A stretch of 47,103 nucleotides of DNA from Arcicella rosea (GTDB lineage: Bacteria > Bacteroidota > Bacteroidia > Cytophagales > Spirosomataceae), in assembly GCF_014204325.1 (NCBI RefSeq), contig NZ_JACHKT010000039.1, positions 1-47,103 on the forward strand. The letters are read 5' to 3'. Under the pieces are notes generated by a model. It made no database searches. It had not been told where the DNA came from and saw only the letters and a program-made list of their open reading frames with translations. Both the position numbers and the translations under genes were made by a program. How positions within the stretch are numbered: position 1 is the stretch's first letter; every line of letters begins with the position of its first letter. Of this stretch, positions 1 through 8,422 are shown one piece after another.

Positions 1-1
1 A

Positions 2-163
2 GCCAATAGCTTTTTCAGAAAAGGATTGAATATTATCAGGCGAGGATTTAAGAATCCTACAAAAGTCTTTGTCCAACTCTGGAATAAATGCTTTGGGGCA
101 TTTGCAAAATGGATAAATATACAAATGTCTTACAATCAAAACTTTAAAGAAATCTTCGGGTAG
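2..163 (+). CDS. C-terminal end of an unidentified protein (truncated by window edge)
   Basis: An open frame enters from the left edge and stops with TAG at 161-163, giving 53 residues. They are basic and aromatic-rich, including NSFFRKGLNIIRRGF near the start and MSYNQNFKEIFG at the end. The composition and the FRKGL..I....NP pattern vaguely resemble the C-termini of IS4-type transposases, but this is a weak impression and I do not assign a family. The opposite strand is also open from 181 down to 1, without an ATG, so the coding strand is not settled. The frame ends 69 bases before aceA on the same strand. No terminator is visible in that gap. Confidence 0.35.
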   Translation, partial: ANSFFRKGLNIIRRGFKNPTKVFVQLWNKCFGAFAKWINIQMSYNQNFKEIFG

Positions 164-232
164 AGTATGACATTTTATAATTCATAATTCAAAACTCATA
201 ACTATTATAAATTCTTATAACAAAACAAAACC

Positions 233-1522
233 ATGAAAATTTCACAAGAAGACAGAATCCAACAGTTGATAACTGATTGGACAACCAACCCACGTTGGAA
301 AGGCGTAGAAAGACCTTACACCGCTGCCGAAGTAGCACGTTTAGCAGGTTCGTATCAGTTTGATTTTAGTATCGCTCGCATGGGTGCTGAACGCCTTTGG
401 AACTTGTTACAGACTGACGAATGGGTAGCTGGCTTAGGAGCATTGACGGGAAATCAGGCTGTGCAAGAAGTACAAGCAGGGATGAAAGCCATTTACTTGA
501 GTGGCTGGCAAGTAGCTGCAGATGCCAACCTTTCAGGCAATATGTACCCAGACCAAAGTTTGTATCCTGCCGATAGCGTACCAAACGTAGTAAAAAGAAT
601 CAACAACGCATTGTTGCGTGCAGACCAAATTCAATCAGTAAGTGGCGAAGGCGATGTGCATTGGATGGTACCCATCGTAGCAGATGCAGAAGCTGGTTTT
701 GGCGGAAACTTAAACGCCTTTGAATTGATGAAATGGATGATTGAAGCAGGAGCTTCGGGCGTTCACTTTGAAGACCAATTATCTTCGGCTAAAAAATGTG
801 GACACTTGGGCGGAAAAGTATTAGTACCTACGCAAGAAGCCATTAATAAATTAATTGCCGCACGTTTGGCAGCAGATGTTTGTGGAGTACCAACTTTGGT
901 GATTGCTCGTACAGATGCAGAAGCCGCAAATTTGATTACTTCTGATGTTGACGACAGAGACAAATCTTTTGTAGAGTATGAAAAAGGAAGAACTTCAGAA
1001 GGTTTCTATCATGTAAAAAATGGTTTACAACAAGGTATCGACAGAGGATTGAGCTACGCACCTTATGCAGACTTAATTTGGATGGAAACAGGAAATCCAG
1101 ATTTAGCAATGGCACGTGCTTTTGCCGAAGGTATTCATGCTAAATTTCCAGGAAAAATGTTGGCTTACAACTGTTCGCCTTCGTTCAACTGGGCGAAATT
1201 CATGGATGAAAAACAAATGGAAACTTTCCGTGAAGAATTAGCGGCAATGGGCTACAAATTCCAGTTTATTACTTTGGCTGGTTTCCATGCCCTTAATACG
1301 GCCATGTTCGAACTTTCATCAGACTACGTAGCTCGTGGAATGGCTGGTTTCTCGCAATTACAACAAAGAGAATTTGCTTTACAAAGCAAAGGCTTCAAAG
1401 CAATAAAACACCAAGCTTTTGTAGGAACAGGTTATTTTGATGCCATTCAAAGTACTGTTACAAATGGCTTGAGTTCAACTGGAGCATTAAAAGGCTCGAC
1501 GGAAGAAGAACAATTTCATTAA
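233..1522 (+). CDS. aceA: Isocitrate lyase
   Basis: This 429-residue protein cleaves isocitrate to glyoxylate and succinate, the first step of the glyoxylate shunt, in the cytoplasm. The catalytic signature KKCGH is present at residues 187-191, with Cys189 as the active-site base. The metal-site stretch [10 protein letters not shown] lies at about 149-158 and the ARTDAEAAN segment follows at about 225. Length matches the short bacterial AceA form. The ATG at 233 is preceded by an A-rich stretch without a Shine-Dalgarno sequence, usual in Bacteroidota. A strong hairpin terminator follows directly. pckA and fbp come next on the same strand, so the neighbourhood supports growth on acetate, fatty acids or other C2 carbon. 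Malate synthase is not in the window. Confidence 0.97.
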   Translation: MKISQEDRIQQLITDWTTNPRWKGVERPYTAAEVARLAGSYQFDFSIARMGAERLWNLLQTDEWVAGLGALTGNQAVQEVQAGMKAIYLSGWQVAADANLSGNMYPDQSLYPADSVPNVVKRINNALLRADQIQSVSGEGDVHWMVPIVADAEAGFGGNLNAFELMKWMIEAGASGVHFEDQLSSAKKCGHLGGKVLVPTQEAINKLIAARLAADVCGVPTLVIARTDAEAANLITSDVDDRDKSFVEYEKGRTSEGFYHVKNGLQQGIDRGLSYAPYADLIWMETGNPDLAMARAFAEGIHAKFPGKMLAYNCSPSFNWAKFMDEKQMETFREELAAMGYKFQFITLAGFHALNTAMFELSSDYVARGMAGFSQLQQREFALQSKGFKAIKHQAFVGTGYFDAIQSTVTNGLSSTGALKGSTEEEQFH

Positions 1523-1545
1523 TTGATTGATTAGTCTTGGGGATG

Positions 1546-1582
1546 AAAAAAGCCTGTTCATTTTGTGTGACAGGCTTTTTTT
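1546..1582 (+). terminator. Rho-independent terminator after aceA
   Basis: A perfect 12-bp stem (aaaaaagcctgt at 1546-1557, acaggctttttt at 1570-1581) with a 12-base loop ends in a run of seven T. It lies 24 bases after the aceA stop. The A-run on the 5' side means it could work on both strands, but no minus-strand gene needs it here. Confidence 0.88.
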
Positions 1583-1739
1583 ACTCAAAGAATCTATAAA
1601 AAAACAATAATCTCTATTCTTAAAAAAGTATATGGTAGTGGACTATTAAGCTTATTGACTTTCACAATAATACATTCATCAAGCTTTACAATTCATTTAT
1701 TCTTTCAGTTTTGTCTTGATCAAATTAACAATTAAAAAA

Positions 1740-3320
1740 ATGAAACATGACATCCTTACTTCTGATTTTAGCAAAATAGCTAAACAAAAAGTGAATCATC
1801 CATTATTAAATCTCCACACCGACATTCACCTCAACCTTAGAGTATCAACACTTATCGAGGAAGCTCTGAAAAATGGTGAAGGTACACTTACGGATACAGG
1901 TGCTTTTATGTGCGACACTGGTAAATTTACAGGACGCTCGCCAAAAGACAAGTTTACGGTATATGACGATAAAACCGCTGAAACAGTAGCTTGGGGAGAA
2001 ATCAATCAGACTTTTGAGGCTGATAAATTTGAAGCTCTTTACCAAAAGATGTTGACTTTCGTTGCCAACAAAAAACTCTACGCTCGTTATATTTATGCTT
2101 GTGCTGCACCCGAACACCGAACCAATATTTTAGTTGTAAATACATTAGCTTGGCATAACCTATTTTGTAATCACTTGTTTCTTCGCCCAACTGAAAACGA
2201 AATTGAAAACTTTGAACCAGAATGGTTGATTTTGAATGTGCCAGAATTTGAAGCTAATCCTGCCATTGATGGTACTCGTCAAGGCAATTTTACTATCATT
2301 GATTTCACCAGAAAAATCATTTTGATTGGCGGAACGGCTTATGCTGGAGAAATGAAAAAAGGCATTTTCACAGTACTGAATTATATTTTACCAGAAGAGA
2401 AAAAAGTACTTTCGATGCACTGTTCTGCCAACATTGGCAAAGACGGCGATACGGCTTTATTCTTCGGTTTGTCAGGTACAGGAAAAACAACACTTTCAGC
2501 CGACCCATACAGAAAACTCATCGGTGACGACGAACATGGCTGGGACGATAAACAAGTATTTAATTTTGAAGGTGGTTGTTATGCCAAAGTTATCAACCTA
2601 AGCCAAGAGCAAGAACCAGAAATTTTTGGTGCTATCCGCTACGGTGCTATTTTAGAAAATACTCGTTTTATCGAAGGTACTACCAGTGTGGACTATACCA
2701 ACCAAAGCGTTACCGAAAATACCCGTACTGCTTATCCAATTAATTATATTCCGAATATAGCTGTGCCGTCGGTTGGCAATGCTCCTAAAAATATTTTCTT
2801 CCTTACGGCAGATGCTTTCGGAGTTTTACCTCCAATTTCAAAATTGAGTACAGAACAAGCCATGTACTATTTTGTGGCTGGTTATACTTCAAAATTGGCA
2901 GGAACAGAAATGGGAGTAAAAGAACCACAAGCTACTTTCTCGGCTTGCTTTGGAGCAGCATTTTTACCATTACATCCCCTAAAATATGCTGATTTATTAG
3001 GCGAAAAAATCAAAGCTGGCGATGTAAAAGTATGGTTGATTAATACAGGCTGGTCGGGCGGTGGTTATGGTGTTGGTTCAAGAATGAAACTTTCTTATAC
3101 TCGTGCCATGATTCACGCAGCTCTGAAGGGGGATTTTGAAAGAATTAATTTCATCAAACACGATGTTTTCGGTTTAGAAATGCCTGAAAGTTGCCCAAAT
3201 GTGCCGCAAGAATTATTGAATCCTAAAAATACTTGGGCAGACAAAGAAGCCTATGATACAAAAGCTAAAAACTTGGCGGTATCATTTGAAGAAAACTATC
3301 TTAGAATTAGTGGTAAATAG
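1740..3320 (+). CDS. pckA: Phosphoenolpyruvate carboxykinase (ATP)
   Basis: The 526-residue enzyme converts oxaloacetate and ATP to phosphoenolpyruvate, CO2 and ADP, the committing step of gluconeogenesis. The kinase P-loop GLSGTGKTTLS lies at about 243-253, followed by the metal-binding GDDEHGWDD. The substrate-site segment GRSPKDKF is at about 65-72 and YAGEMKKGIF at about 201-210. I chose the ATG at 1740, preceded by an A-run. A TTG eight codons upstream (1716) is open in frame, but the ATG gives an N-terminus typical of the family. The gene stands between two non-coding gaps with its own terminators or repeats, so it is probably a separate transcript from aceA. Confidence 0.97.
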   Translation: MKHDILTSDFSKIAKQKVNHPLLNLHTDIHLNLRVSTLIEEALKNGEGTLTDTGAFMCDTGKFTGRSPKDKFTVYDDKTAETVAWGEINQTFEADKFEALYQKMLTFVANKKLYARYIYACAAPEHRTNILVVNTLAWHNLFCNHLFLRPTENEIENFEPEWLILNVPEFEANPAIDGTRQGNFTIIDFTRKIILIGGTAYAGEMKKGIFTVLNYILPEEKKVLSMHCSANIGKDGDTALFFGLSGTGKTTLSADPYRKLIGDDEHGWDDKQVFNFEGGCYAKVINLSQEQEPEIFGAIRYGAILENTRFIEGTTSVDYTNQSVTENTRTAYPINYIPNIAVPSVGNAPKNIFFLTADAFGVLPPISKLSTEQAMYYFVAGYTSKLAGTEMGVKEPQATFSACFGAAFLPLHPLKYADLLGEKIKAGDVKVWLINTGWSGGGYGVGSRMKLSYTRAMIHAALKGDFERINFIKHDVFGLEMPESCPNVPQELLNPKNTWADKEAYDTKAKNLAVSFEENYLRISGK

Positions 3321-3322
3321 AT

Positions 3323-3432
3323 TATCAGCTGTGAGCTATGAGCTGTCAGATTTCAGCTGTGAGCATTGAGCTATGAGATTTGAGATTTTTTTTAAGAATT
3401 AAACCAAAAAAGCTCAAAGCTCATAGCTGATA
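3323..3432. repeat. AGCTRTGAGC-type repeat cluster with inverted ends
   Basis: The gap between pckA and fbp is filled with variants of agctgtgagctatgagct. The left end (3323-3344) and the right end (3411-3432) are inverted copies that match at 20 of 22 positions, so the segment can fold back on itself. Related words occur after the kinase stop near 46941-46980 and near 7862-7872. I see no gene or clear promoter here. Confidence 0.7.
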
Positions 3433-3446
3433 GCTTACAAAAAACT

Positions 3447-4487
3447 ATGACCAACAACCTTAATCTCGCTTTACCTGTTGGCACTACGCTCGACAGGTTT
3501 ATCAATCGCCAGCAAGAAGCTTTTCCGTATGCCAAAGGAGAACTTTCTCAGTTGTTGAGGGACATTGCTCTGGCTTCAAAAATCATCAATCGTGAAATTA
3601 ATCGAGCAGGATTAATCGACATTACGGGTGCTTTAGGAACTGAAAATGTTCAAGGTGAATCACAGCAAAAATTAGATATGATTGCCAATATTCGATTTAT
3701 CAGGGCTTTGATTAATGGCGGAGAAGTAGTGGGCATAGTCTCGGAAGAAGATGACGAAATTATCCAAACAGGTAATCTGAACGCAAAGTACGTGGTAGCG
3801 ATAGACCCTTTAGACGGTTCATCGAATATTGATGTAAACGTTTCTATCGGAACAATTTTTTCTATTTATCGAAGAATCAGCCCTATCGGAACGCCAGCCA
3901 CCGAAGCCGATTTTTTACAAGGTGGACGCAAACAAATAGCAGCAGGTTATATACTTTATGGTTCTTCGACCATCATGGTTTATACCACAGGCAAAGGTGT
4001 AAATGGTTTTACTTATGAAAATTCTCTGGGCGAGTATTTCCTTTCACATCCTGACATGAAAATGCCAGAAAATGGCAAAATTTATTCGGTCAACGATGCT
4101 TATTATGATGAATTTCAGAATCCTATCAAAGATTTTATCAATAAAATGCGTCAAGAATCAGGCTGTATGGCACGTTATATTGGTTCGTTGGTGGGAGATT
4201 TCCATAGAAATTTATTAAAAGGTGGCATTTATATTTATCCGCCAACACGCAAAGCTAAAGATGGGAAACTACGTTTACTTTACGAATGTTACCCATTGGC
4301 TTTCGTAATTGAACAAGCAGGCGGAGTATCCTCAGACGGAACACAAAGTATTTTAGATATTCAACCAAAAACACTTCATCAACGAAACATTGCCTATTTA
4401 GGCTCTAAAAAACTATTATTTAACCTAAAAAAAAGGCTGGATAAATATCATGACTTGATGATAGAGCAAATGGAAAATGGACTTTGA
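3447..4487 (+). CDS. fbp: Fructose-1,6-bisphosphatase class I
   Basis: The 346-residue enzyme hydrolyses fructose 1,6-bisphosphate to fructose 6-phosphate, a control step of gluconeogenesis in the cytoplasm. The metal-binding signature DPLDGSSN is at 120-127, followed by the conserved [14 protein letters not shown]. The acidic cluster VSEEDDE at about 98-104 supplies further metal ligands. [16 protein letters not shown] and the C-terminal [19 protein letters not shown] are also typical of class I enzymes. The ATG at 3447 is preceded by an A-rich stretch and no Shine-Dalgarno sequence. With aceA and pckA upstream on the same strand it forms a gluconeogenic block. Confidence 0.97.
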   Translation: MTNNLNLALPVGTTLDRFINRQQEAFPYAKGELSQLLRDIALASKIINREINRAGLIDITGALGTENVQGESQQKLDMIANIRFIRALINGGEVVGIVSEEDDEIIQTGNLNAKYVVAIDPLDGSSNIDVNVSIGTIFSIYRRISPIGTPATEADFLQGGRKQIAAGYILYGSSTIMVYTTGKGVNGFTYENSLGEYFLSHPDMKMPENGKIYSVNDAYYDEFQNPIKDFINKMRQESGCMARYIGSLVGDFHRNLLKGGIYIYPPTRKAKDGKLRLLYECYPLAFVIEQAGGVSSDGTQSILDIQPKTLHQRNIAYLGSKKLLFNLKKRLDKYHDLMIEQMENGL

Positions 4488-4561
4488 TTATTTTTAATTC
4501 GTTTTTATCCAAAATTGCTGTTCTGAATAAAACAGACAAGTCAGGATATTACTTCCTCAGT

Positions 4562-4613
4562 AAAAAAGATTATTTTGCACAAAAAATGGGAACTGTGTAA
4601 AATAATCTTTTTT
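4562..4613 (+). terminator. Strong hairpin terminator directly upstream of the GH30 start codon
   Basis: Two 19-base arms (4562-4580 and 4595-4613) pair fully, with a single G-U, around a 14-base loop. The right arm ends in six T. The hairpin lies 74 bases after the fbp stop and only three bases before the ATG at 4617. It should end fbp transcripts. Because it abuts the next start codon, it could also limit read-through into that gene or bury its start region. Confidence 0.8.
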
Positions 4614-4616
4614 CTT

Positions 4617-6017
4617 ATGAAAATTATATTCAAAATCTTCTTGTCGATTAGCTTAAATCTTTTTCTTTTTGGAAATCTTCAAGCTCAAAAGCAATTTGCT
4701 GAAATTTGGTTCACAAGCTCAGACGAATCTATTTTGTTTAAAAAGCAAGCCAAAACTTTCAATTTTGAATATACCAACAATACTTTACCGAATATTATCA
4801 TCGACGAAAGTAAGACTTTTCAGAAAATGGATGGCTTTGGTTTTACTTTGACAGGAGGAAGCGCCATGCTTATCAACCAAATGAATACTAAAGAAAGAGC
4901 AGCTTTATTACAAGAACTTTTTGCCACAAATGATGCTAATATTGGTATTAGTTATCTCAGAATCAGCGTTGGTGCTTCTGATTTAGACGACCATGTTTTT
5001 TCGTATGATGATTTACCCGAAGGAGAAACCGACCCAGAATTGAATAAATTTAATTTAGCAGCCGACCAACAATATTTAATTCCTGTTTTAAAACAGATTT
5101 TAGCAATTAATCCCGAGATTAAGATTTTGGCTTCGCCTTGGTCACCACCAGTTTGGATGAAAAGCAATGCAAACTCAAAAGGCGGAAGTTTAAAGCCAGA
5201 GTATTATACCACTTATGCGAAATATTTATTAAAGTATATTCAGGAAATGAAGAAAGAAGGCATCAGAATTGATGCTTTGACAGTGCAAAACGAACCACTT
5301 CATCCCGGAAACAATCCAAGTTTATTGATGTTGCCCGAAGAACAAGGACTTTTTGTAAGAAAACATTTAGGTCCAATTTTCAAAGCGTCAAAAGCTGATA
5401 CTAAAATCATTATTTATGACCATAATGCTGACCGTCCAGATTATCCAATCACAATTTTGAACGACCAAGAAGCTAGAAAATACATTGATGGCTCAGCCTT
5501 TCATTTGTATGGAGGTTATATTAATACTTTGTCGGATGTACACAATGCTCATCCTGATAAAAACTTATATTTTACTGAACAATGGATCGGAAGTCCTGGA
5601 AATTTCTCTGGAGATTTAATTTGGCATGTAAAAAACCTCATCATTGGTGCGTCCAAAAATTGGTGTAAAACGGTATTAGAATGGAATTTAGCTGCCGACC
5701 CAAAACAAAATCCACATACAGAAGGCGGATGTACAGAATGTCTTGGAGCAATTACAATTGATAAAAATAATATTAAAAGAAATCCTGCTTACTATATCAT
5801 TGCACACGCTTCAAAATTTGTAAGACCTAATTCTGTCCGAATTTTTTCAAATACAACCATTAGTTTACCTAACGTTGCCTTCAAAACTCCTTCTGGGAGA
5901 AAAGTTTTGATAGTTCAAAACGAAAGTAATAAAGCACAGAAATTCAATATTTCGTATCAAGGGAAAAAAGCCATTCAAACTCTTGAGGCTGGGGTTGTGG
6001 CTACTTATGTTTGGTAG
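4617..6017 (+). CDS. Secreted glycoside hydrolase family 30 (glucosylceramidase-like)
   Basis: The 466-residue protein has an N-terminal signal peptide ending at QAQ. It then shows the GH30 opening FQKMDGFGFTLTGGSA, the (beta/alpha)8 barrel segments YLRISVGASD and LASPWSPPVWMK, and a C-terminal beta-sandwich. The acid/base glutamate lies in VQNEPLHP at about residue 226 and the nucleophile in FTEQWIG at about 321, both positions expected for the family. Members act on beta-linked glucans, xylans or glucosylceramides; the substrate here is not predictable. I chose ATG 4617 because it gives a clean signal peptide, although a TTG at 4575 is in frame. That TTG would place the start inside the terminator hairpin. 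Confidence 0.9.
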   Translation: MKIIFKIFLSISLNLFLFGNLQAQKQFAEIWFTSSDESILFKKQAKTFNFEYTNNTLPNIIIDESKTFQKMDGFGFTLTGGSAMLINQMNTKERAALLQELFATNDANIGISYLRISVGASDLDDHVFSYDDLPEGETDPELNKFNLAADQQYLIPVLKQILAINPEIKILASPWSPPVWMKSNANSKGGSLKPEYYTTYAKYLLKYIQEMKKEGIRIDALTVQNEPLHPGNNPSLLMLPEEQGLFVRKHLGPIFKASKADTKIIIYDHNADRPDYPITILNDQEARKYIDGSAFHLYGGYINTLSDVHNAHPDKNLYFTEQWIGSPGNFSGDLIWHVKNLIIGASKNWCKTVLEWNLAADPKQNPHTEGGCTECLGAITIDKNNIKRNPAYYIIAHASKFVRPNSVRIFSNTTISLPNVAFKTPSGRKVLIVQNESNKAQKFNISYQGKKAIQTLEAGVVATYVW

Positions 6018-6069
6018 GTTTCTTGAAAATTAAGTAAAAAACACATTTATCAGAAAAATTAAAAACATA

Positions 6070-6338
6070 AAACATGAGTCATCCCGAATTTTAAAATCAC
6101 AAAAAAGCGGCCAAAAAACTAATTTCGATCGCTTTTTTATGATTGATGGGCAACGAATTCCTACTGTTTGAGCGAAGCGAGTTTAGGAATTCTTGAATTT
6201 CTTTTGCGGCCGCCGCTGCGGTTACTTTTCTTGTTTCAAGACAAGAAAAGTAAGGATTGTACAATAATAAATATAAAAACCTCTCAAATCGTCCTAAACC
6301 TCACTATTCTAAGAAAAAATTCGGGATGACTCATGTTT
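6070..6338. mobile_element. MITE-like non-autonomous element with 23-bp terminal inverted repeats
   Basis: A 23-base sequence at 6070-6092 (beginning aaacatgagtcatcccgaat) recurs as an exact inverted copy at 6316-6338, enclosing about 220 bases without a convincing gene. Inside are a 9-bp inverted repeat (6155-6163 and 6184-6192), a 13-bp perfect hairpin (6222-6234 and 6241-6253) and a GC-rich patch, gcggccgccgctgcgg, that contrasts with the AT-rich surroundings. No target-site duplication is clear. The element fills most of the 340-base gap between the convergent GH30 and cytochrome-LRR genes. No transposase with the same ends is in the window. Confidence 0.65.
6101..6138 (+). terminator. 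Possible terminator after the GH30 gene
   Basis: aaaaaagcg (6101-6109) pairs with cgctttttt (6130-6138) across a 20-base loop, leaving a T-run at the 3' side. It lies inside the MITE-like element, 83 bases after the GH30 stop. It may have arrived with the element. Confidence 0.5.
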
Positions 6339-6358
6339 AATTTTAAAATTCTGAATAA

Positions 6359-7837
6359 CTATTTCTGAGCAATTACTTTATTAGAATCAACCTTTGTCAC
6401 TTTATCTTCCCAACCGATGTTTACTTCTACATTTGGCAAGGCTTTTTGTAAGGCTATTACGCCTACTTTTGTAACTTTTGTTTGCCAGCAATATACTTTC
6501 TTTAAGTTTTTGAACTTGGCTAATTCTTTCAGTCCTGCATCACCTATTTGAGTATCAAACAAATTGATGTATTCTAAAAATGGTAAATCTTTCAATTGAG
6601 CCATTCCAGCATCTGTGATGGCTGTATGTTCTAAATGCAAACGTGTGAGATGCTTTAGTTTAGCAATTTCAATTAATGATTTATCAGTAATTTTCGTACT
6701 TCCCAACTTCAACCAGATAATTTGTTCTGATAAATTTATCAAGAGATTAATTTTTGAATCATCAAAGTTTCGAGCATTCACAAAGTTGACATCCAAAAAA
6801 TTATGACTTTTTGAAACTGGCATTACCATTACATTTAACGCCTTTAGTTTTTGAATATCGTTTTCTGACGCAACAGGAACTTTTTCGCTAAAAACGGCTG
6901 AAATACTTTCTCCGCCTGTAGCATCACTACCTTCGCTCCCACTTGCCAAAGAGGCTAACAATGGCTTTACTTTTTCGTCTGGTTTTAGTTGAGCTACTTT
7001 TTTATCAAAAGCCGCTCCGTTTTGAATCCACCAATGCAAAAGTGAAATTTCTTGTGCTGTCAAAGGTGTTTTGCCTTTGGGTGGCATGTGATGTTCATCT
7101 TCTTCAGGCAATAACAAACGCTTGATTAATTCACTATTAGCAACATCATTTGCTTTGATGATTACTCCGTTTTTACCGCCTTTCATCAAAAGTTCATGAG
7201 TATCCATTCGTAACCCGCCTTTTATTTTGTTGGCATTATGGCACGACCAACATTTTTGTTCCATCACAGGAGCTACAATATCTTGATAGACCAATGCTTC
7301 GTTTATATTTTCTATTGTCTTTTTTTCACCAGATGTCCCTTTTTCTCTTGGTGGTAAACCTACTAAAGAACGAAAAGGCTCGGGAGTGAAACTATAGAGA
7401 TAATCTTCGCCATGCGTCATATTTCCACCTAAATGCCCTGTGCCAGTTAACAAAATCACAATCAAGTAAACGGCAGGCATATATGCTTTTTTCATGGTTG
7501 GGTCTTCTTGCCAATTTACTTTCATGTACCAAGCAGCTAAAGCAACCAATGCTACACCAATGCCCATCCATTGATGCAAAAACAGCGTTTCTTCACTGTA
7601 TTCGCCAGAACTTGAGAGTAAATAACCAAAAATACATGAGATAACTGCGGTCAACATACCCCAAAATAAAATTGGAGCAATAGCTGGTTGTAAAGCTGTT
7701 AATCCTTTTTTACGAGAAATCAATTCTAAAATCGCTGCAATCATCAACATCCCGATAGGTAAATGAACTACCACGGGATGAAAATGCCCAAAAAACATTG
7801 CCCAGTCTGAAGGAGCATTGGCTTGTAATACAATCAT
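6359..7837 (-). CDS. DUF2231 membrane protein fused to a cytochrome c domain and leucine-rich repeats
   Basis: The 492-residue protein opens with a DUF2231-type segment (GHFHPVVVHLPIGMLM) and about four membrane helices between residues 24 and 132. A cytochrome c site CWSCH follows at 196-200, inside a planctomycete-type PSCyt1-like domain (KIKGGLRMDT, then HHMPPKGKTPL). From about 345 to 480 there are leucine-rich repeats of the LKHLTRLHLEHTAITDAG type. It probably sits in the inner membrane with heme and repeats in the periplasm. It is the last gene of the minus-strand set shared with the DUF1501, DUF1553 and GH29 genes, but a 585-base repeat island separates it from them. Role unknown; electron transfer linked to glycan processing is a guess. 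Confidence 0.8.
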   Translation of the reverse strand: MIVLQANAPSDWAMFFGHFHPVVVHLPIGMLMIAAILELISRKKGLTALQPAIAPILFWGMLTAVISCIFGYLLSSSGEYSEETLFLHQWMGIGVALVALAAWYMKVNWQEDPTMKKAYMPAVYLIVILLTGTGHLGGNMTHGEDYLYSFTPEPFRSLVGLPPREKGTSGEKKTIENINEALVYQDIVAPVMEQKCWSCHNANKIKGGLRMDTHELLMKGGKNGVIIKANDVANSELIKRLLLPEEDEHHMPPKGKTPLTAQEISLLHWWIQNGAAFDKKVAQLKPDEKVKPLLASLASGSEGSDATGGESISAVFSEKVPVASENDIQKLKALNVMVMPVSKSHNFLDVNFVNARNFDDSKINLLINLSEQIIWLKLGSTKITDKSLIEIAKLKHLTRLHLEHTAITDAGMAQLKDLPFLEYINLFDTQIGDAGLKELAKFKNLKKVYCWQTKVTKVGVIALQKALPNVEVNIGWEDKVTKVDSNKVIAQK

Positions 7838-8309
7838 TGTTTTGAATAGCTTTAAGTTTTTAGCTATGAGCTTTAAACTTTTTCCTTTACTTGGCGTAGT
7901 TTCCTACACTACGTTAAGCAAAGGAAATCAATATTTATTCTTTATTTCCTTGAATTACTGATGGCATGACTGTGAGTCATGCCATCAGTTGAAGTGGGAG
8001 TGTTTCAATACAGTTTAAGCGAGCTAAGACTCTGATTTTTTGAGTACTGACTCAGTGTGGGTGAGCTGGTACTCAGATTTTATGAGCTTCAATACAGTTT
8101 GAGCAAGCTAAGACTCTGATTTTTTGAGTACTAACTCAGTATGGGCGAGCTGGTACTCAGATTTTCTGTATTCCAGTTCACTAAATCTGTACTCTAATAC
8201 AGAAAATCTGAGTTACAATACAGTTTAAGCGAGCTAAGACTCAGTATTAGTGAGTTAAGTATTTTGTTGTGGTTTATGGATAAAAACACCCCAAAAGGAG
8301 GAATGTAAT
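7838..8309. repeat. Repeat island: two hairpins and an 84-bp tandem repeat
   Basis: This gap carries no convincing gene but several structures. Hairpin 1 has 20-base arms with three mismatches (7881-7900 and 7908-7927). Hairpin 2 is a perfect 15-bp stem with a 3-base loop (7957-7971 and 7975-7989). An 84-base unit then occurs twice in tandem (8004-8087 and 8088-8171, only a few differences) and in part again from about 8215 to 8245. A perfect 18-bp inverted repeat (8155-8172 and 8196-8213) joins the second and third copies. The units are built from ctgag/actcag words, so each can fold internally. The spacers are not uniform and there are no cas genes, so it is not a CRISPR array. Confidence 0.75.
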
Positions 8310-8334
8310 GTGGACTGGTCAGGAGACCAGCCAC
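8310..8334. repeat. REP-like palindrome (copy 1 of 3)
   Basis: gtggactggtc and gaccagccac pair around the loop agga, with one bulged A. The same core occurs at 9886-9910 and 9965-9988. This copy lies 89 bases below the stop end of the NHL gene. Confidence 0.75.
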
Positions 8335-8422
8335 GGGAATAGCACTAAATTCATTCCTCATTCCGCACTCCAAACTCAGCACAAAAATTCACTCCTCATT
8401 CCGCACTCAAAACTCAGCACTT

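Noticed and set aside
4575-4616. TTG start for the GH30 gene
   Set aside because: It lies within the terminator hairpin and adds residues ahead of a normal signal peptide.
8004-8250. CRISPR array
   Set aside because: Only two full copies of an 84-base unit without separate spacers, and no cas genes nearby; it is a tandem repeat.
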